Below, piece after piece: positions 46,629 through 56,730 of a stretch of DNA of 64,000 nt (positions are counted from its first letter, which is position 1; every line of letters begins with the position of its first letter). The position numbers and the translations under genes were made by a program. The notes beneath the pieces were generated by a model. It saw only the letters and a program-made list of their open reading frames with translations. It was not told where the DNA came from and did not search any database. The DNA is from Anaspis maculata (lineage: Eukaryota > Arthropoda > Insecta > Coleoptera > Scraptiidae). The stretch is taken from NCBI GenBank assembly GCA_949128115.1, contig OX421961.1, positions 80,769,277 through 80,833,276 on the forward strand. Reading direction: 5' to 3'.

Positions 46629-47666
46629 AAGGTGTTTCAGCGATGATAGCAAAAAATTTAACTGTGGGTAGAAAGTTATAGCATTCTGCAAATTTCGGCC
46701 GTATGACGAAGATACAGCCCTCACAAATTTTATTTTTCAGATTTCAAAAATTTGTAACCCAGGAACGTTTTGACAAAAGTAACTAAATTCAGCACCGACT
46801 GGTTTGTCGAAATTATCTACCGACCTGCCAAGTAATGGCAACCTGCCTGGTTGGAAGGATCCAACCAGTGGCGTAGGAGTTACGAGGGTCAATAATTCAT
46901 AAGCATCCGAAGAAAAGTTGACTTAAGAGTGACCCCTCATAATTTTTACGCTACTAGTTAGATTCTTTCAAAATTTGGCAGGTTGATAGATAATGTTGAT
47001 AAACCAGTTTATGCTGAATTTGAAGATAATTTTGTCGAAACGTTCCTAAATTGAAAAATTTTGAAATTCGAAAGAAAAAAGTAAACTTTCATGGGCTGTA
47101 TCTTCGTCATGCATGAGGCCGAGCTTCGCAAAATGGTATAGGTCGCGGGAACGAAAATGACTGTCTAAAGATGAGTATATGGTATGATGTTATCTTCACT
47201 AGTACTTGGTAATATAATTTTCTTTGGTTGTAATAAATACAAGGATAAGCTATATGCGCTACCTTGGCACCCCCCAATGCGCAAACGCGGGCAAGAAGCT
47301 GGCAAGAGGCGCTTCGTTCTCGGCTTCGTTGTGCCAGTGTGCCTGCAACGTTGCCATAGCGGGTGCCACGGTGACGGTTATGTTCCCGCGACCTGCGCCA
47401 AAAGTTGCGGTTTTTTTGTACTTTTCCTGCAGGAAGTTATCTATTTCCATAACAACAATACCATTTAAATAATCATACCACCTGCAAATGTCAATTTCAA
47501 CAATTCATAAACTTCAATATTGATAATCTTCCTCACACTATGTTTGCGACGGCCGCATGAGGGTGCTGAAACGGGCGGGATATTCAAAATGTGCAGAGCG
47601 CCTATACTGCTTTTCGTTGTATTTGGACGAAGTTGAATTTTTTGCTATCATCGCTGAAGCATCCTG
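46629..47666. mobile_element. TIR element, ends GCTTCAGCGATGATAGCAAA
   Basis: GTGTTTCAGCGATGATAGCA at the left end is mirrored at the right end (ends at 47,666 with CAGGATGC-type bases and TA). A second, inner inverted pair (about 46,660-46,850 and 46,975-47,130) is a diverged palindrome. No transposase coding. An (ATT)n microsatellite follows. Confidence 0.7.
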
Positions 47667-47706
47667 TATTATTATTATTATTATTAATAATAATAATATT
47701 ATTATG
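47667..47706. repeat. (ATT)n/(AAT)n microsatellite
   Basis: ATT units pass into AAT units, so the tract is itself palindromic. Confidence 0.9.
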
Positions 47707-49311
47707 CTAATTTTCATGGTTGAACGTTAACGTCACAGCCCATCACACATTACATGTCATAGGTACGTAATTTAAAAAGCGAAGCGATCAGAGACATTTT
47801 ATTAACACCACGTGTAATCAAATTGTCCAGTAGACATCGTGTCCAGTAGATATAAATGTAGTTCTCTGACTCGCCTTGAATAAATAGAAACGCCAAAGTT
47901 GACGTTTGTTATTTGCACGTGATCGAGCGCCACCGCAAACTGGACCCCGGCTTGCTATTACTGGTAGTTCGTGGATTTTCCGGGCGAATACCGAGTATTT
48001 ACAGATTGAATCCATTTATCATGTGAATTGTTCTGGTTTGTTAATAAAACGATAACGGCAGCACATAACAGTCTCCCCTGACACATTTAATTGGTGTTTC
48101 GCCACAGAGCTATACCTGTCAATAATCGTTTCGAAATTTTAAACAATAATAATTGTTTCGGTTGAATTTGGATGTTCGATGCTGAATGACTCGTCTAATT
48201 AAAACAAATAAAAACACGAAATGAACCAAGAATCAAACAACACGACTTTTAGATGAATGGAAATTGGCACGACAATTTTTTTTCTCAAATTATATGCAGG
48301 TGTAGGTACAGTGAAGAGCACCGAATTTCGTACCTACATCACATTTTCTATCAATTAATCCAATAAAAAGGACAAGGTCTTGCTCCACTAAGGCTAGGCC
48401 CCATCTGCGTTATATCGCAGATTTCTTGCGATATATCGCAGAATTCAAATGAATAATATAATATATTTCTCGCCATTAGTTATTTCCAACTTTCTGCGAC
48501 TAGATCAGTTGTCATCTGTCATCAAGTTTGTCATTTTAGCACCCATTTTCAGACACGGGTTTCGAGAATAGGTCCCTTATTCGTTTCGGTTTTTTTGAGT
48601 GCGCATGTGTGGCGCGAATTTTCAGCGTGTTCGACTAGGTTGGCGTGTCATTCGTATCATTAATGCAATTTCAAGACTGGATCGTGTTCTGGATCACAGT
48701 GATCTAACCTTGAGCGATCCGCGTACGCATTTTCGGAGCTGATTGAGCAGACAGTTCTAGTTTCTAGTGCCGCAATTCTGTAACTGAATGTACTCTGTGA
48801 TATCTCTGGCTCTGTGCCGTGCGTACCTACTACGTAGAATGCGTTTGAAATGACATGAAACCCATTCTAATTTTTCCGGAAAGCTGGAGCACTTCCAGTT
48901 CTCTTCCAGTCTGAGACGCTACTATTCGCACGTCGTGGTCTCCAACGCGTTTCGTAAAAATATTGTTTTTTGATTAGTTCAGTTGTAGACTTTATAAATA
49001 AAGGCCATAACAACAGGCCGTAGCCGTAGTCAACTGAATTGCAGTTGGCTGGTGAAGAGAGAGATTTTCAAAAAACACAACAGACGAGTTTTTGGGTACT
49101 TGACCGCTTTTTTCGCAAAAAGTTCACACAGGTCGATTTTCTTTTGAATATGTAAAGAGGGACGTTCAAGTGTACCAATTTAACCGCGTTGTAATAGACA
49201 GGGTGCCAATCCTTCCTAAAATTTAAAATGACAATTGAGGTTGAGTGGCACATTATTTCAAATTCAAAGCTCCTTCAATTGTGTTCACACAGAGTTATGT
49301 CAATTGAATCA
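47707..49311. other. Stretch without recognised gene
   Basis: Only a short palindromic cluster of TATCGCAG words at about 48,410-48,452 was noted. Confidence 0.4.
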
Positions 49312-49500
49312 TTTTCAATTGATCAAGGATGAGATGAAGGGTCATATGCATAAAATCGGAGTAGGTGCTCATGCTCCAGTTTCAGAGGAGTTGCTGAGAA
49401 AAATTTGCTCATCAACTCCTGCAAAATCGGAGCATGAGCAGATACTCCGTTTTTATGCATATCACCATCACCCAAAGTGTCATCTCATAGTGAACTTTCA
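49312..49500. mobile_element. Hairpin MITE with internal second hairpin
   Basis: ATATGCATAAAATCGGAGTA and GTGCTCATGCTCC pair with the right arm; outer TGAGATGA / TCATCTCA also pair. The loop has its own small hairpin (AGGAGTTG / CAACTCCT). Confidence 0.75.
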
Positions 49501-51114
49501 ATATAGTAAGTAGGTACTTATGACACGAAATTCCATCCGTGGAACAAATTTAACTTTTTTGTTGTAAAAACAATTTCATTCCAGTTTGAGGCATTCACTG
49601 CGCCTCGATACGATGCCAACAGAGGATGGACATCTGATTTTCTCATCTGAAGGCCGCTTCGCATCCGACGCTTGACAAATGATCGTTTGATACATACATG
49701 TACGAACTTTGCGAATACCGCATCGATAGAAGTTTTGCACGAAAGGACTCGGTCGATTAACCCTTATCGGTTGATTCGTGTGTGACCTGTCGATCGATAG
49801 TAGGTACCTACATACACCTAGTCGAGCTCCTTCGGTATCAAGCATCAGAGCTTTGCGTGATGGTATACCTACCTTTCCTGGATAGGTATAATGTATAGGC
49901 ACTATAATTTTAGTTTGGTCCGAGTCTCTGTATTAGCGGATGTGGTCAGCATCGAGCAGATTTATTTTCCTTGAGCCAGAACTTCAAGCGTGGATTTAAC
50001 GATTCTTAAAACTCCTTCGAGGCTCCTCAGCATCAGCAGACTTTTACAAGCAGAGAAGTAATAAAATACGGAACTTGTTCGAAAATCCTCTTGTGAACAG
50101 TAAAAATGCGTTTCTAATGTCATGATGTCGTTCTGGTATAATCATTTAGTGGTAAAATTATTTTTTTCTATTAAGAAGAATGATACCAACATCGGAACAA
50201 ATTCTTCCAATGCACTACTCGTAGAGTCGTGTGCTTATCTTACTAACCATAGGTATAGCGAAATTAAACAACGGTTTAGTATAAAAAAAACTCTTGCACC
50301 CTCAACTTTTAAGGGCCCCCCTATGAGATACTTTTTTTGCCTTCATACCAAATTAAATTAAAATGATAAGTGTGGTTGTCTCGAAAATAACATTATACAT
50401 ATAAGCGTGCTGTTAAGTGCGAAAAGTCTTGTCGGCCATTGGCTGTTGCTCAGCCAATAACAGCGTAGCAGAGCCCAGAGCACAACTATTACGGGTTGAT
50501 ACCGACGACGTTTAAATCTTTTACAACAATGAAGAATGCATAAATCGCGGAACTTTTTTTTTGTTTTCACATTTTTCTATATACAACCAGCGAAGCAAAT
50601 GAGGCCAAAGTATTGGAAGAATTTTTTGAAACAAAAAATTCTGATCTAGGACTAATAGTTTTTTAGATACAACTCATATTTACTATGCAAAATGCACTAT
50701 GTTAACTACTGAGGTAGGTATTTTTCGTATAAAGCTAAGCTTTCATACAGATAATAAGATTTGCTCTTATTATAAAAAAAAAACAAAAAAAAAACAAAGG
50801 CTAGCCGAGTTACGGGGCGAAGACCGCCCTCAACGGTACAATGGCATGGTATTAACGTGAAATAGGTATGATGGAGATAAAACTATTCACCCCTAGTTTC
50901 TACATCAAATAGGTCCTCTTTCGGGCATGCTTTGTTAATCATGTCTCTCAAACTTTAAAATTAGTGAAATAATCATCTTTATGCCTTACATGTTGCATAC
51001 AATTTTTTTTCTACTTTCGTTTTCTTACTTTCTGCATAAATATGGCCATTTCATCTCAGGTGACTTTTGACAAGTACAACCTATATTTCGTTTCACTGTA
51101 GTTTTAGAGCATAT
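49501..51114. other. Stretch without recognised gene
   Basis: No exon, RNA gene or bounded element recognised. Confidence 0.4.
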
Positions 51115-51636
51115 TGTTACGTATTTCGCGTACGGGTTCGAATATAATTGAGACGATCGTTTTAAAACACAAACTGTTTATTACTTCGTACTACAATAAA
51201 TACACGCCAACAATTATTTACTCAGGAATTATCGCTGTGATTACAACTCGCTTTTAATCCGCTCGCTACCACTTCGCATTCCAATTCAATACTGGTCGTG
51301 AGACGACAATTGACGACAAGGTCCGCCCATTTCATCTCGAATGTTCCATGCATTCTCCAGCAGTTTCCATAGTGATCCGGCATATGGATTCTAGACCACT
51401 CCTGAATAATCACACAGCTTTCGCGTGCGGCCCGTGTGCTCCGGAATGTCTGCACCTCCGCCAAAATGAACAGATGTGTCTCGATCGAGCGTTGAAAGTT
51501 CCCAATGCCAAGCCATCGCTTATACTTCTGGAAACGTCCAGAGCACAGCTCTTGTATCTACACCGCTACATGATGGATGGAAGAATCCAGAAAAATCGCG
51601 TGTTTACTCGATTGCACGGGATCGCCGCTCGTGACA
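51115..51636 (+). repeat. Solo LTR (522 bp), TGTTACG...CGTGACA
   Basis: Begins TGTTACGTATTTCGCGTACG and ends ATCGCCGCTCGTGACA; flanks ATAT/GTAT may be a decayed 4-bp duplication. Its last 24 bp match the right edge of the gypsy relic (34,297-34,320). Same family as the copies at 13.3, 19.2 and 62.2 kb. Confidence 0.85.
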
Positions 51637-51922
51637 GTATAATTTTTTGACAACCAGCTTTTTAGGAGTTTCCAGGATAACAACAAAACACTAATGATAT
51701 TTATTGTATGCGTGCATGTGCATGTGTCTTGTATAATTATACTTTCTGTAGTAATGTACCAATAAACAAAATGAATGACTGCAATGTCATTTTCTGAGCG
51801 AGGCTTACTATTAAACACACCGCAAGTTGGGGAGATGGACTGGTTTAGATAGTCATATAAATTGAATAATGTTTATTGTTTAAAAGATAACAAACACGGA
51901 AATATAAATATTGCGCCTCTTA

Positions 51923-52058
51923 TGGTGCGATTCTCTAAAAAATTACATTCGATAAAGGCTCTGTTATGCTGTTATTACCTAGGCAACAGCCAATGGCTGA
52001 CACGAATTTTTACATAACAGAGCGTTTATGGAATGTTATTTTTTACAGAATAGCACTA
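51923..52058. mobile_element. 136-bp MITE in unit 1, TTA duplication
   Basis: TGGTGCGATTCTCTAAAA at the left is mirrored (TAGTGCTATTCTGTAAAA) at the right, flanked by TTA. Unit 2 of the surrounding repeat lacks it, giving an empty site. Inner TCTGTTATG / CATAACAGA also pair. Same terminus family as 11,363-11,488; the TWA duplication fits PIF/Harbinger. Confidence 0.8.
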
Positions 52059-52139
52059 TTAGGGTCATATTGCGGGCACCTTGCATTTTTATTAAACAAA
52101 GCTCTCCGACTACCACAACATCGGACGGTCGGACCGAAA

Positions 52140-52187
52140 CTGCACAGGCGCGTGTTTTGCCTCTATTGGGGGCTCATCAGTGCGCAG
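52140..52187 (-). pseudogene. Hammerhead ribozyme, inactivated copy
   Basis: Aligns base for base with the ribozyme at 54,485-54,532. CTGATGA and stem I are kept, but GAAA has become AAAA (G12 lost), the cleavage triplet GTC has become GCC (U16.1 lost) and stem II has one mismatch. It should not cleave. Confidence 0.85.
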
Positions 52188-52514
52188 GCATTCAGTCAAA
52201 CCATCCGATGCTGTGGCAGCCAGAGATCTCATGGTAATATACACCCAGGAGGACTCCTAACATGTGAGTCCTCCAAGCGGCGTCATCTATCAAAGGCATT
52301 CCGCAGATGCTATATTTCAAGGCATCAGGCAGGCGAGGGAATTAACACAATTCCACGTAAAGCCCACGGTCGCCAAGAGCATCAATGGTAGGTGTACACA
52401 TGTATACTCAAGCCGAGTAGAGCAATGTTTAAAAGACAACAAACACGTAAATATAAATATTGCGCCTCTTGGGGCCATATTGCGGCACCTCGCATTTTTA
52501 TTGAAACAAAGCTC

Positions 52515-52684
52515 TGAGGTGCCCTTTGGGCAGGTGCTCGAAATACAAACACGTGTTGAGTGTTTTATGGTGTTTATTATAATTGATTCTCCTAGGCTAC
52601 GTTGCTGCTTAAATAGGTATAATAATGGTACAAGAATGTGCTGACATATCATACTTGCACGAGGTTATTAAGTAGGTCACTACA
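52515..52684 (-). repeat. 3' LTR of the non-autonomous element
   Basis: 170 bp; on the minus strand starts TGTAGTGACCTACTTAATAA and ends GGGCACCTCA. Identical by eye to the other LTR. Confidence 0.9.
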
Positions 52685-52700
52685 CCTCCCCTTTTGGTTG
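52685..52700 (-). promoter_or_regulatory. Polypurine tract
   Basis: On the minus strand CAACCAAAAGGGGAGG lies directly before the 3' LTR; it would prime second-strand DNA synthesis. Confidence 0.8.
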
Positions 52701-53757
52701 TATGATGCATACCTGTCAGGGAATGCATCATTCTTACCCTTTACAAACTAAAAATTCAATTAGAAAAACAAATATTACATCGATAAATCTTATTTCAAAA
52801 AAAATAACGCATGTTTGCAAATAATTTTATTTCTTAAAGCTACTTCTGTCGATGTAAACAATAAATTACAAATGCTGATTCATTAAAATTCTTACAAATA
52901 TTCCATCATAGTGTCTTTCAAAATAAATAGCCACATAATAAAATACCTGATAAATTTGAATATAAAAAAATTCGAACACCAATTCAAACTGAAAAAAAAA
53001 ACAAACACAGGGAATAGATAGCTTGTTTGTTTTCACTTGAAATCAACAAAGCATAATAATAAAAAAATGTTACAATACAATATAATAAAAATTTTCCTTT
53101 TTCGAGGTGAGGGAAAACCTTTTCATTTAAAACTTCACTGCAATAAAAATCCATGTCAAAGAGTATTTTGCTAAATTTTTTCAGGATAATTGGATAAAAT
53201 CATCGTAAGAGATAAAAATCATAATAACAGCGCGAAATTATTAAGGTTTTTACGTTTTACAGTTGATGAGGCGCTTTTTTCTTCTATCTGAAAGGCATTT
53301 ATATACTTCATATATTTCTTTTTTATGCTGAAGCTTCTTTTTTCCATAATTCATCTTTTATTCTTCTCACCGGTCAAACCTGATTAGCATGTCCTAAGTC
53401 AATACTAACTCTAGTGAGTTCTAATAGTAATTCAATTCATTATTACTTCATATTCTGTCGCCGGAACTTCCTGGATATCAATGAGATTTTGATATCACAA
53501 ACGACGTATTATTATTCATAGCATATTCATAGCAAAATTTATTTTCTCAATCAACTTTTCAGATTTTATCACTTTCTAGTCTATTGAATTATAGACGTTC
53601 GATTTTTTTTTATTTCATTCGACATGATTTACTAAGGTTTAGGTAATTATTTCGTCATTATTAATTATTATTCATCTTAGACAACTCAAATTTCCATTTC
53701 TTGGAAAAAAAATCTAAGACACCTAAATTACCTGCATACATTGTAGAAAAATTTACG

Positions 53758-54009
53758 CTAAAAAATAATATTAAGTAATTGACGCTGGAATAATGCTTCT
53801 GTTGCGCGATAAAATGTTTCCGTTTTACTCACATATAGTTCATTGGCATAATATTTCTGGTATAGTTGCACATTTTTCATTATAAGTTCGTCACAACACG
53901 GAAAATTTCGAGGAAAATCTGCTGTCTGCGGAGCTGCTGCTGCTGCTGTTGTCAATGGAGCATCTACAGAGTGGGTGGTACTGTAGATGGATCGCTGTTG
54001 GAATCGCAT
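53758..54009 (-). other. Short open frame inside the non-autonomous LTR element
   Basis: An 83-residue frame (MRFQQRSIYSTTHSVDAP, an alanine-rich patch, then a basic/aromatic tail) is the longest on the element's sense strand. It resembles no Gag motif that I know; it may be chance or a shrunken gag. Confidence 0.25.
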
Positions 54010-54262
54010 CTCAAGGAGCCTCTACTAGGGATTGGGTTCCTTTTCTTCATTGGGTCCATGGTCCATGGTCCGCTCGGTTTATTCTACACATACGTCTGGA
54101 ACTTGGAACTTCGTAGTGCCCTGGTCGTGCCATGATTTTTCTTCGATTGCGTGCCGGTTGGCACCCATTATTAGCTTAGTTTATTTGCCATTTTTCACGA
54201 ATTATTCACTTTCAGTTTTCATCTTCTTAGGACCTTGCACTTGACTTTTTCAGGAACTTTAC

Positions 54263-54275
54263 GTCACGGTCGCCA
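54263..54275 (-). promoter_or_regulatory. Primer-binding site, tRNA-Arg type
   Basis: TGGCGACCGTGAC on the minus strand directly follows the 5' LTR. It is complementary to the 3' end of an insect tRNA-Arg ending GTCACGGTCG-CCA, the primer type used by 412/mdg1 gypsy elements. Confidence 0.8.
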
Positions 54276-54445
54276 TGAGGTGCCCTTTGGGCAGGTGCTC
54301 GAAATACAAACACGTGTTGAGTGTTTTATGGTGTTTATTATAATTGATTCTCCTAGGCTACGTTGCTGCTTAAATAGGTATAATAATGGTACAAGAATGT
54401 GCTGACATATCATACTTGCACGAGGTTATTAAGTAGGTCACTACA
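54276..54445 (-). repeat. 5' LTR of the non-autonomous element
   Basis: 170 bp, identical by eye to the 3' LTR; flanked outside by GCTC. Confidence 0.9.
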
Positions 54446-54484
54446 GCTCTCCGACTACCACAACATCGGACGGTCGGACCGAAA

Positions 54485-54532
54485 CTGCACAGACACGTGT
54501 TTCGCCCCTATTGGGGGCTCATCAGTGCGCAG
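54485..54532 (-). ncRNA. Hammerhead ribozyme (type I, minimal stem III), complete core
   Basis: Minus strand, 48 nt. Stem I CTGCGCA/TGTGCAG (7 bp, one G-U); CTGATGA; stem II GCCCC-CAATA-GGGGC; GAAA; palindromic stem III CACGTG; cleavage triplet GTC, so cleavage is predicted after ACACGTGTC. All core bases are present. Stem III has no loop, so a monomer would fold poorly and cleavage should work best between two copies (dimer), as described for ribozymes of Penelope-like elements and animal retrozymes. Outside stem I, complementarity continues imperfectly for about 30-40 bp (54,450-54,575), making one long hairpin. Confidence 0.88.
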
Positions 54533-54593
54533 GCATTCAGTCAAACCATCCGATGCTGTGGCAGCCAGAGATCTCATGGTAATATACACCCAG

Positions 54594-54640
54594 TGAGCTC
54601 CCAATAGGGGCGAAACACGTGTCTGTGCAGTTTCGGTCCG
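54594..54640 (+). pseudogene. Truncated inverted hammerhead
   Basis: The plus strand carries TGAGCTCCCAATAGGGGC, GAAAC, ACGTGTC and the 3' half of stem I, but the CTGA of CTGATGA and the 5' half of stem I are missing at the junction with the inverted copy. Confidence 0.8.
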
Positions 54641-54690
54641 ACGGTCCGATGTTGTGGTAGTCGGAGAGCTTTGTTTCAATGTTTATTGTA

Positions 54691-55763
54691 ACTAAGAAAT
54701 TATTCATTTACAATAAGTCATAATAATCAGGGCTATTATTCTGTTCGGATATTGACTCAAGTCATCATTGACAAAGTAGTCAGTTTCCCAGAAAATGCAA
54801 AGTCATGAAAATTTCTTCATTCTTTCAGGAGATGATTCAATTCAATTCAGGATTCAATTTCAATTTGACAAGAATTTACAGATATTCCACTTCGATTGTT
54901 GAGCACTGTATTTGTAGGAATGAGTCCAACGACGCACCACCATACTCCCCCCTCGGCTCCCAAACATGCATTATTTATAAAGGGCTCTTATCTCGATATT
55001 GTGCACTTGATGGCGTGCGCTTTTTTTCACACGCCCGAAAATAGCCGAAACGAAAAGTCAATGCGACCCATTCTAGGATTTCCATGCAGCACGATTCGCA
55101 TACACGAACAAGGTGTGCGAAACGGGTACAGTTTTTCACAGGAAAAAAAAAACGTGGAAAAGAATTGAATCGACATTCCGGCACTATTTCGACAATTTCG
55201 TCCGACGTGTTTATTTTTAATATTGCCCGCTAAAAGCAAAAGCGCATCTCTGCAGCGTCGGTCGGAAGGCGGCACTCGAAAATTCAATTCGTCTATACCG
55301 GATAATTCTGATGAAAAATAAGCAACAACATTCGGTCCACGGGGCAATAAATAATAATTCAAATGCAATTAGATACGGGGCACAAATCACGAAATTGGCA
55401 ACAGAATAAATCGCAATTTGAGGATCGAGGTCTATAATAAAGCAGAGATAATCTGACCTGAATTGGTGAATGAAAAGATCCGCGGCGCAAATTGGTTTCA
55501 TGATTTTTCAACTCGGTATGAAATTATGTTGTGTCACTCAACGGTTGTGTAGCTTCATTGGTGAACGAATTCGATGGCCTGGTTCACGCGATCGCTAAAA
55601 TATGGAACGATTCTCATCCAATGATATGGCAATGTTTTTGCCTGTTATGCTGGACTACGTCTGGCACCTGACACCTCTACCATATACCAGAGAGTCCAGG
55701 CTTAGTAGAGCGCAAAGGGTGTGAAGTAAAGTAAGAACATACTTACTTTTAGATTTTCCATAG
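54691..55763. other. Stretch without recognised gene
   Basis: No exon, RNA gene or bounded element recognised. Confidence 0.4.
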
Positions 55764-56336
55764 TAGTCCGGTGGATTAGCGCCAAAAATGCCTAAACCAT
55801 GCATTTTGTGATAAAGCTATGGGCTTCTGGATTTACGTCCTTGAGATTCAACTTGACAATTCCAGAATTGGCGCCAACGAGTTTAGTGTGGCAGGCGACC
55901 TCAGGAGCCATCCTTAAGGATGGAAGAACAAAAATTTTGTTGCCCTTATTCAAAAGCTCGCATATGACCACCAAATATCAATTTGTATCGTGTTGCAGCC
56001 TTTCTTGTTAGAAGCAGTCCTATTTGTGTTGCTTGTGGAGTTAGTATAGAAATCAAGCATGTTGATGGCCTGTTCTTGAGGAAGAATTGATTTTTATTTT
56101 AGTTTGATAGAGCAGTGAGCATTTTACACATTTTGCGAGACTTTTATATTGATTTCTGTTCTTGTTCATCAGTATTTATTATTATCATGATATACAGGGT
56201 GTTCCGCTACATTACAACCCGTTTTTTGGGGGGGCCTTTTTCTTTGCAGTGATCTCAAAAAAACCTTCCATTGTCAATTTTCATGAAGATTCCAAAACAC
56301 TAGTTACCTATCTATAATTTTCTGCCTCTTGTCATG

Positions 56337-56406
56337 TACAGGGTGTTACAGATTGTTTACAGCCTGTAGGTTACAGGGTGTTACAGATTGTTGACAGCCT
56401 CCAGGT
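56337..56406 (+). repeat. 35-bp direct duplication
   Basis: TACAGGGTGTTACAGATTGT opens both units, at 56,337 and 56,372. The ACAGGGTGTT word is also a common transposon terminus and occurs again at about 56,194. Confidence 0.85.
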
Positions 56407-56449
56407 AGGCTATAACATATACCTAATACCTTGAGGGTGCTATTTGATG

Positions 56450-56730
56450 TGGATGAGATGATGACTCATGTCATGTGCACTATGGGGATGTGCTCAACGT
56501 ATATCCATGTGCACCATGGGGATGTGTTCAATGTATTCATGAGGATGTGACTATGGTTGGTGCACATGAGCACGTTGAGCAGATCCCCATGGGTATTTTG
56601 AGCACATCCTCATGATGCACATGGGAATGTTGAGCACATTCTCATGGTGCACATGGGTACATTGGGCACATCCCCATGGCAAACAATGCCATGGTGCACG
56701 TGGGTGTTCCAAAATGTGCCCATGGGCACT
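56450..56730. repeat. CATGG-rich minisatellite with units in both orientations
   Basis: Variants of CACATCCCCATG, GTGCACATGGG and their complements alternate at roughly 20-45-bp spacing (GGGGATGTGCTCAACGTAT forward, then TTGAGCACATCCTCATG). NcoI-like CCATGG/CCCATGGG palindromes recur. Confidence 0.75.

Larger units (their letters stand above)
52515..54445 (-). mobile_element. Young non-autonomous LTR retrotransposon (TRIM/LARD type), 1931 bp
   Basis: Two 170-bp direct repeats (52,515-52,684; 54,276-54,445) that I read as identical, with TG...CA ends, flanked by GCTC (52,511-52,514; 54,446-54,449). On the minus strand the inner edge of the 5' LTR is followed by a primer-binding site and the 3' LTR is preceded by a polypurine tract. 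The 1.59-kb interior has no gag, protease, RT or integrase. It interrupts unit 2 of the hammerhead element; unit 1 shows the empty site (about 52,096-52,110). It must borrow proteins from an autonomous relative. Confidence 0.9.
51860..54690 (-). mobile_element. Hammerhead-ribozyme retroelement (Penelope/retrozyme type), tandem dimer plus inverted partial copy
   Basis: Two tandem units share the block from AATGTTT through ATATAAATATTGCGCCTCTT and CAAAGCTCTCCGACTACCAC to ATATACACCCAG. After subtracting the LTR element inserted in unit 2, the ribozymes of the two units are 410 bp apart. A third, partial copy in the opposite orientation (54,594-54,680) is joined at its truncated ribozyme. Tandem units each with a hammerhead plus an inverted partial copy are hallmarks of Penelope-like pseudo-LTRs and their non-autonomous relatives. 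No RT or GIY-YIG coding is present. Confidence 0.75.

Noticed and set aside
48090..48125. CGAAACACC...GTGTC on the minus strand near 48.1 kb, resembling the ribozyme's 3' half
   Set aside because: No CTGATGA upstream and no stem II.
53758..54009. Gag identity for the 83-residue frame in the non-autonomous LTR element
   Set aside because: No capsid or zinc-knuckle motif; length is within chance for this region.
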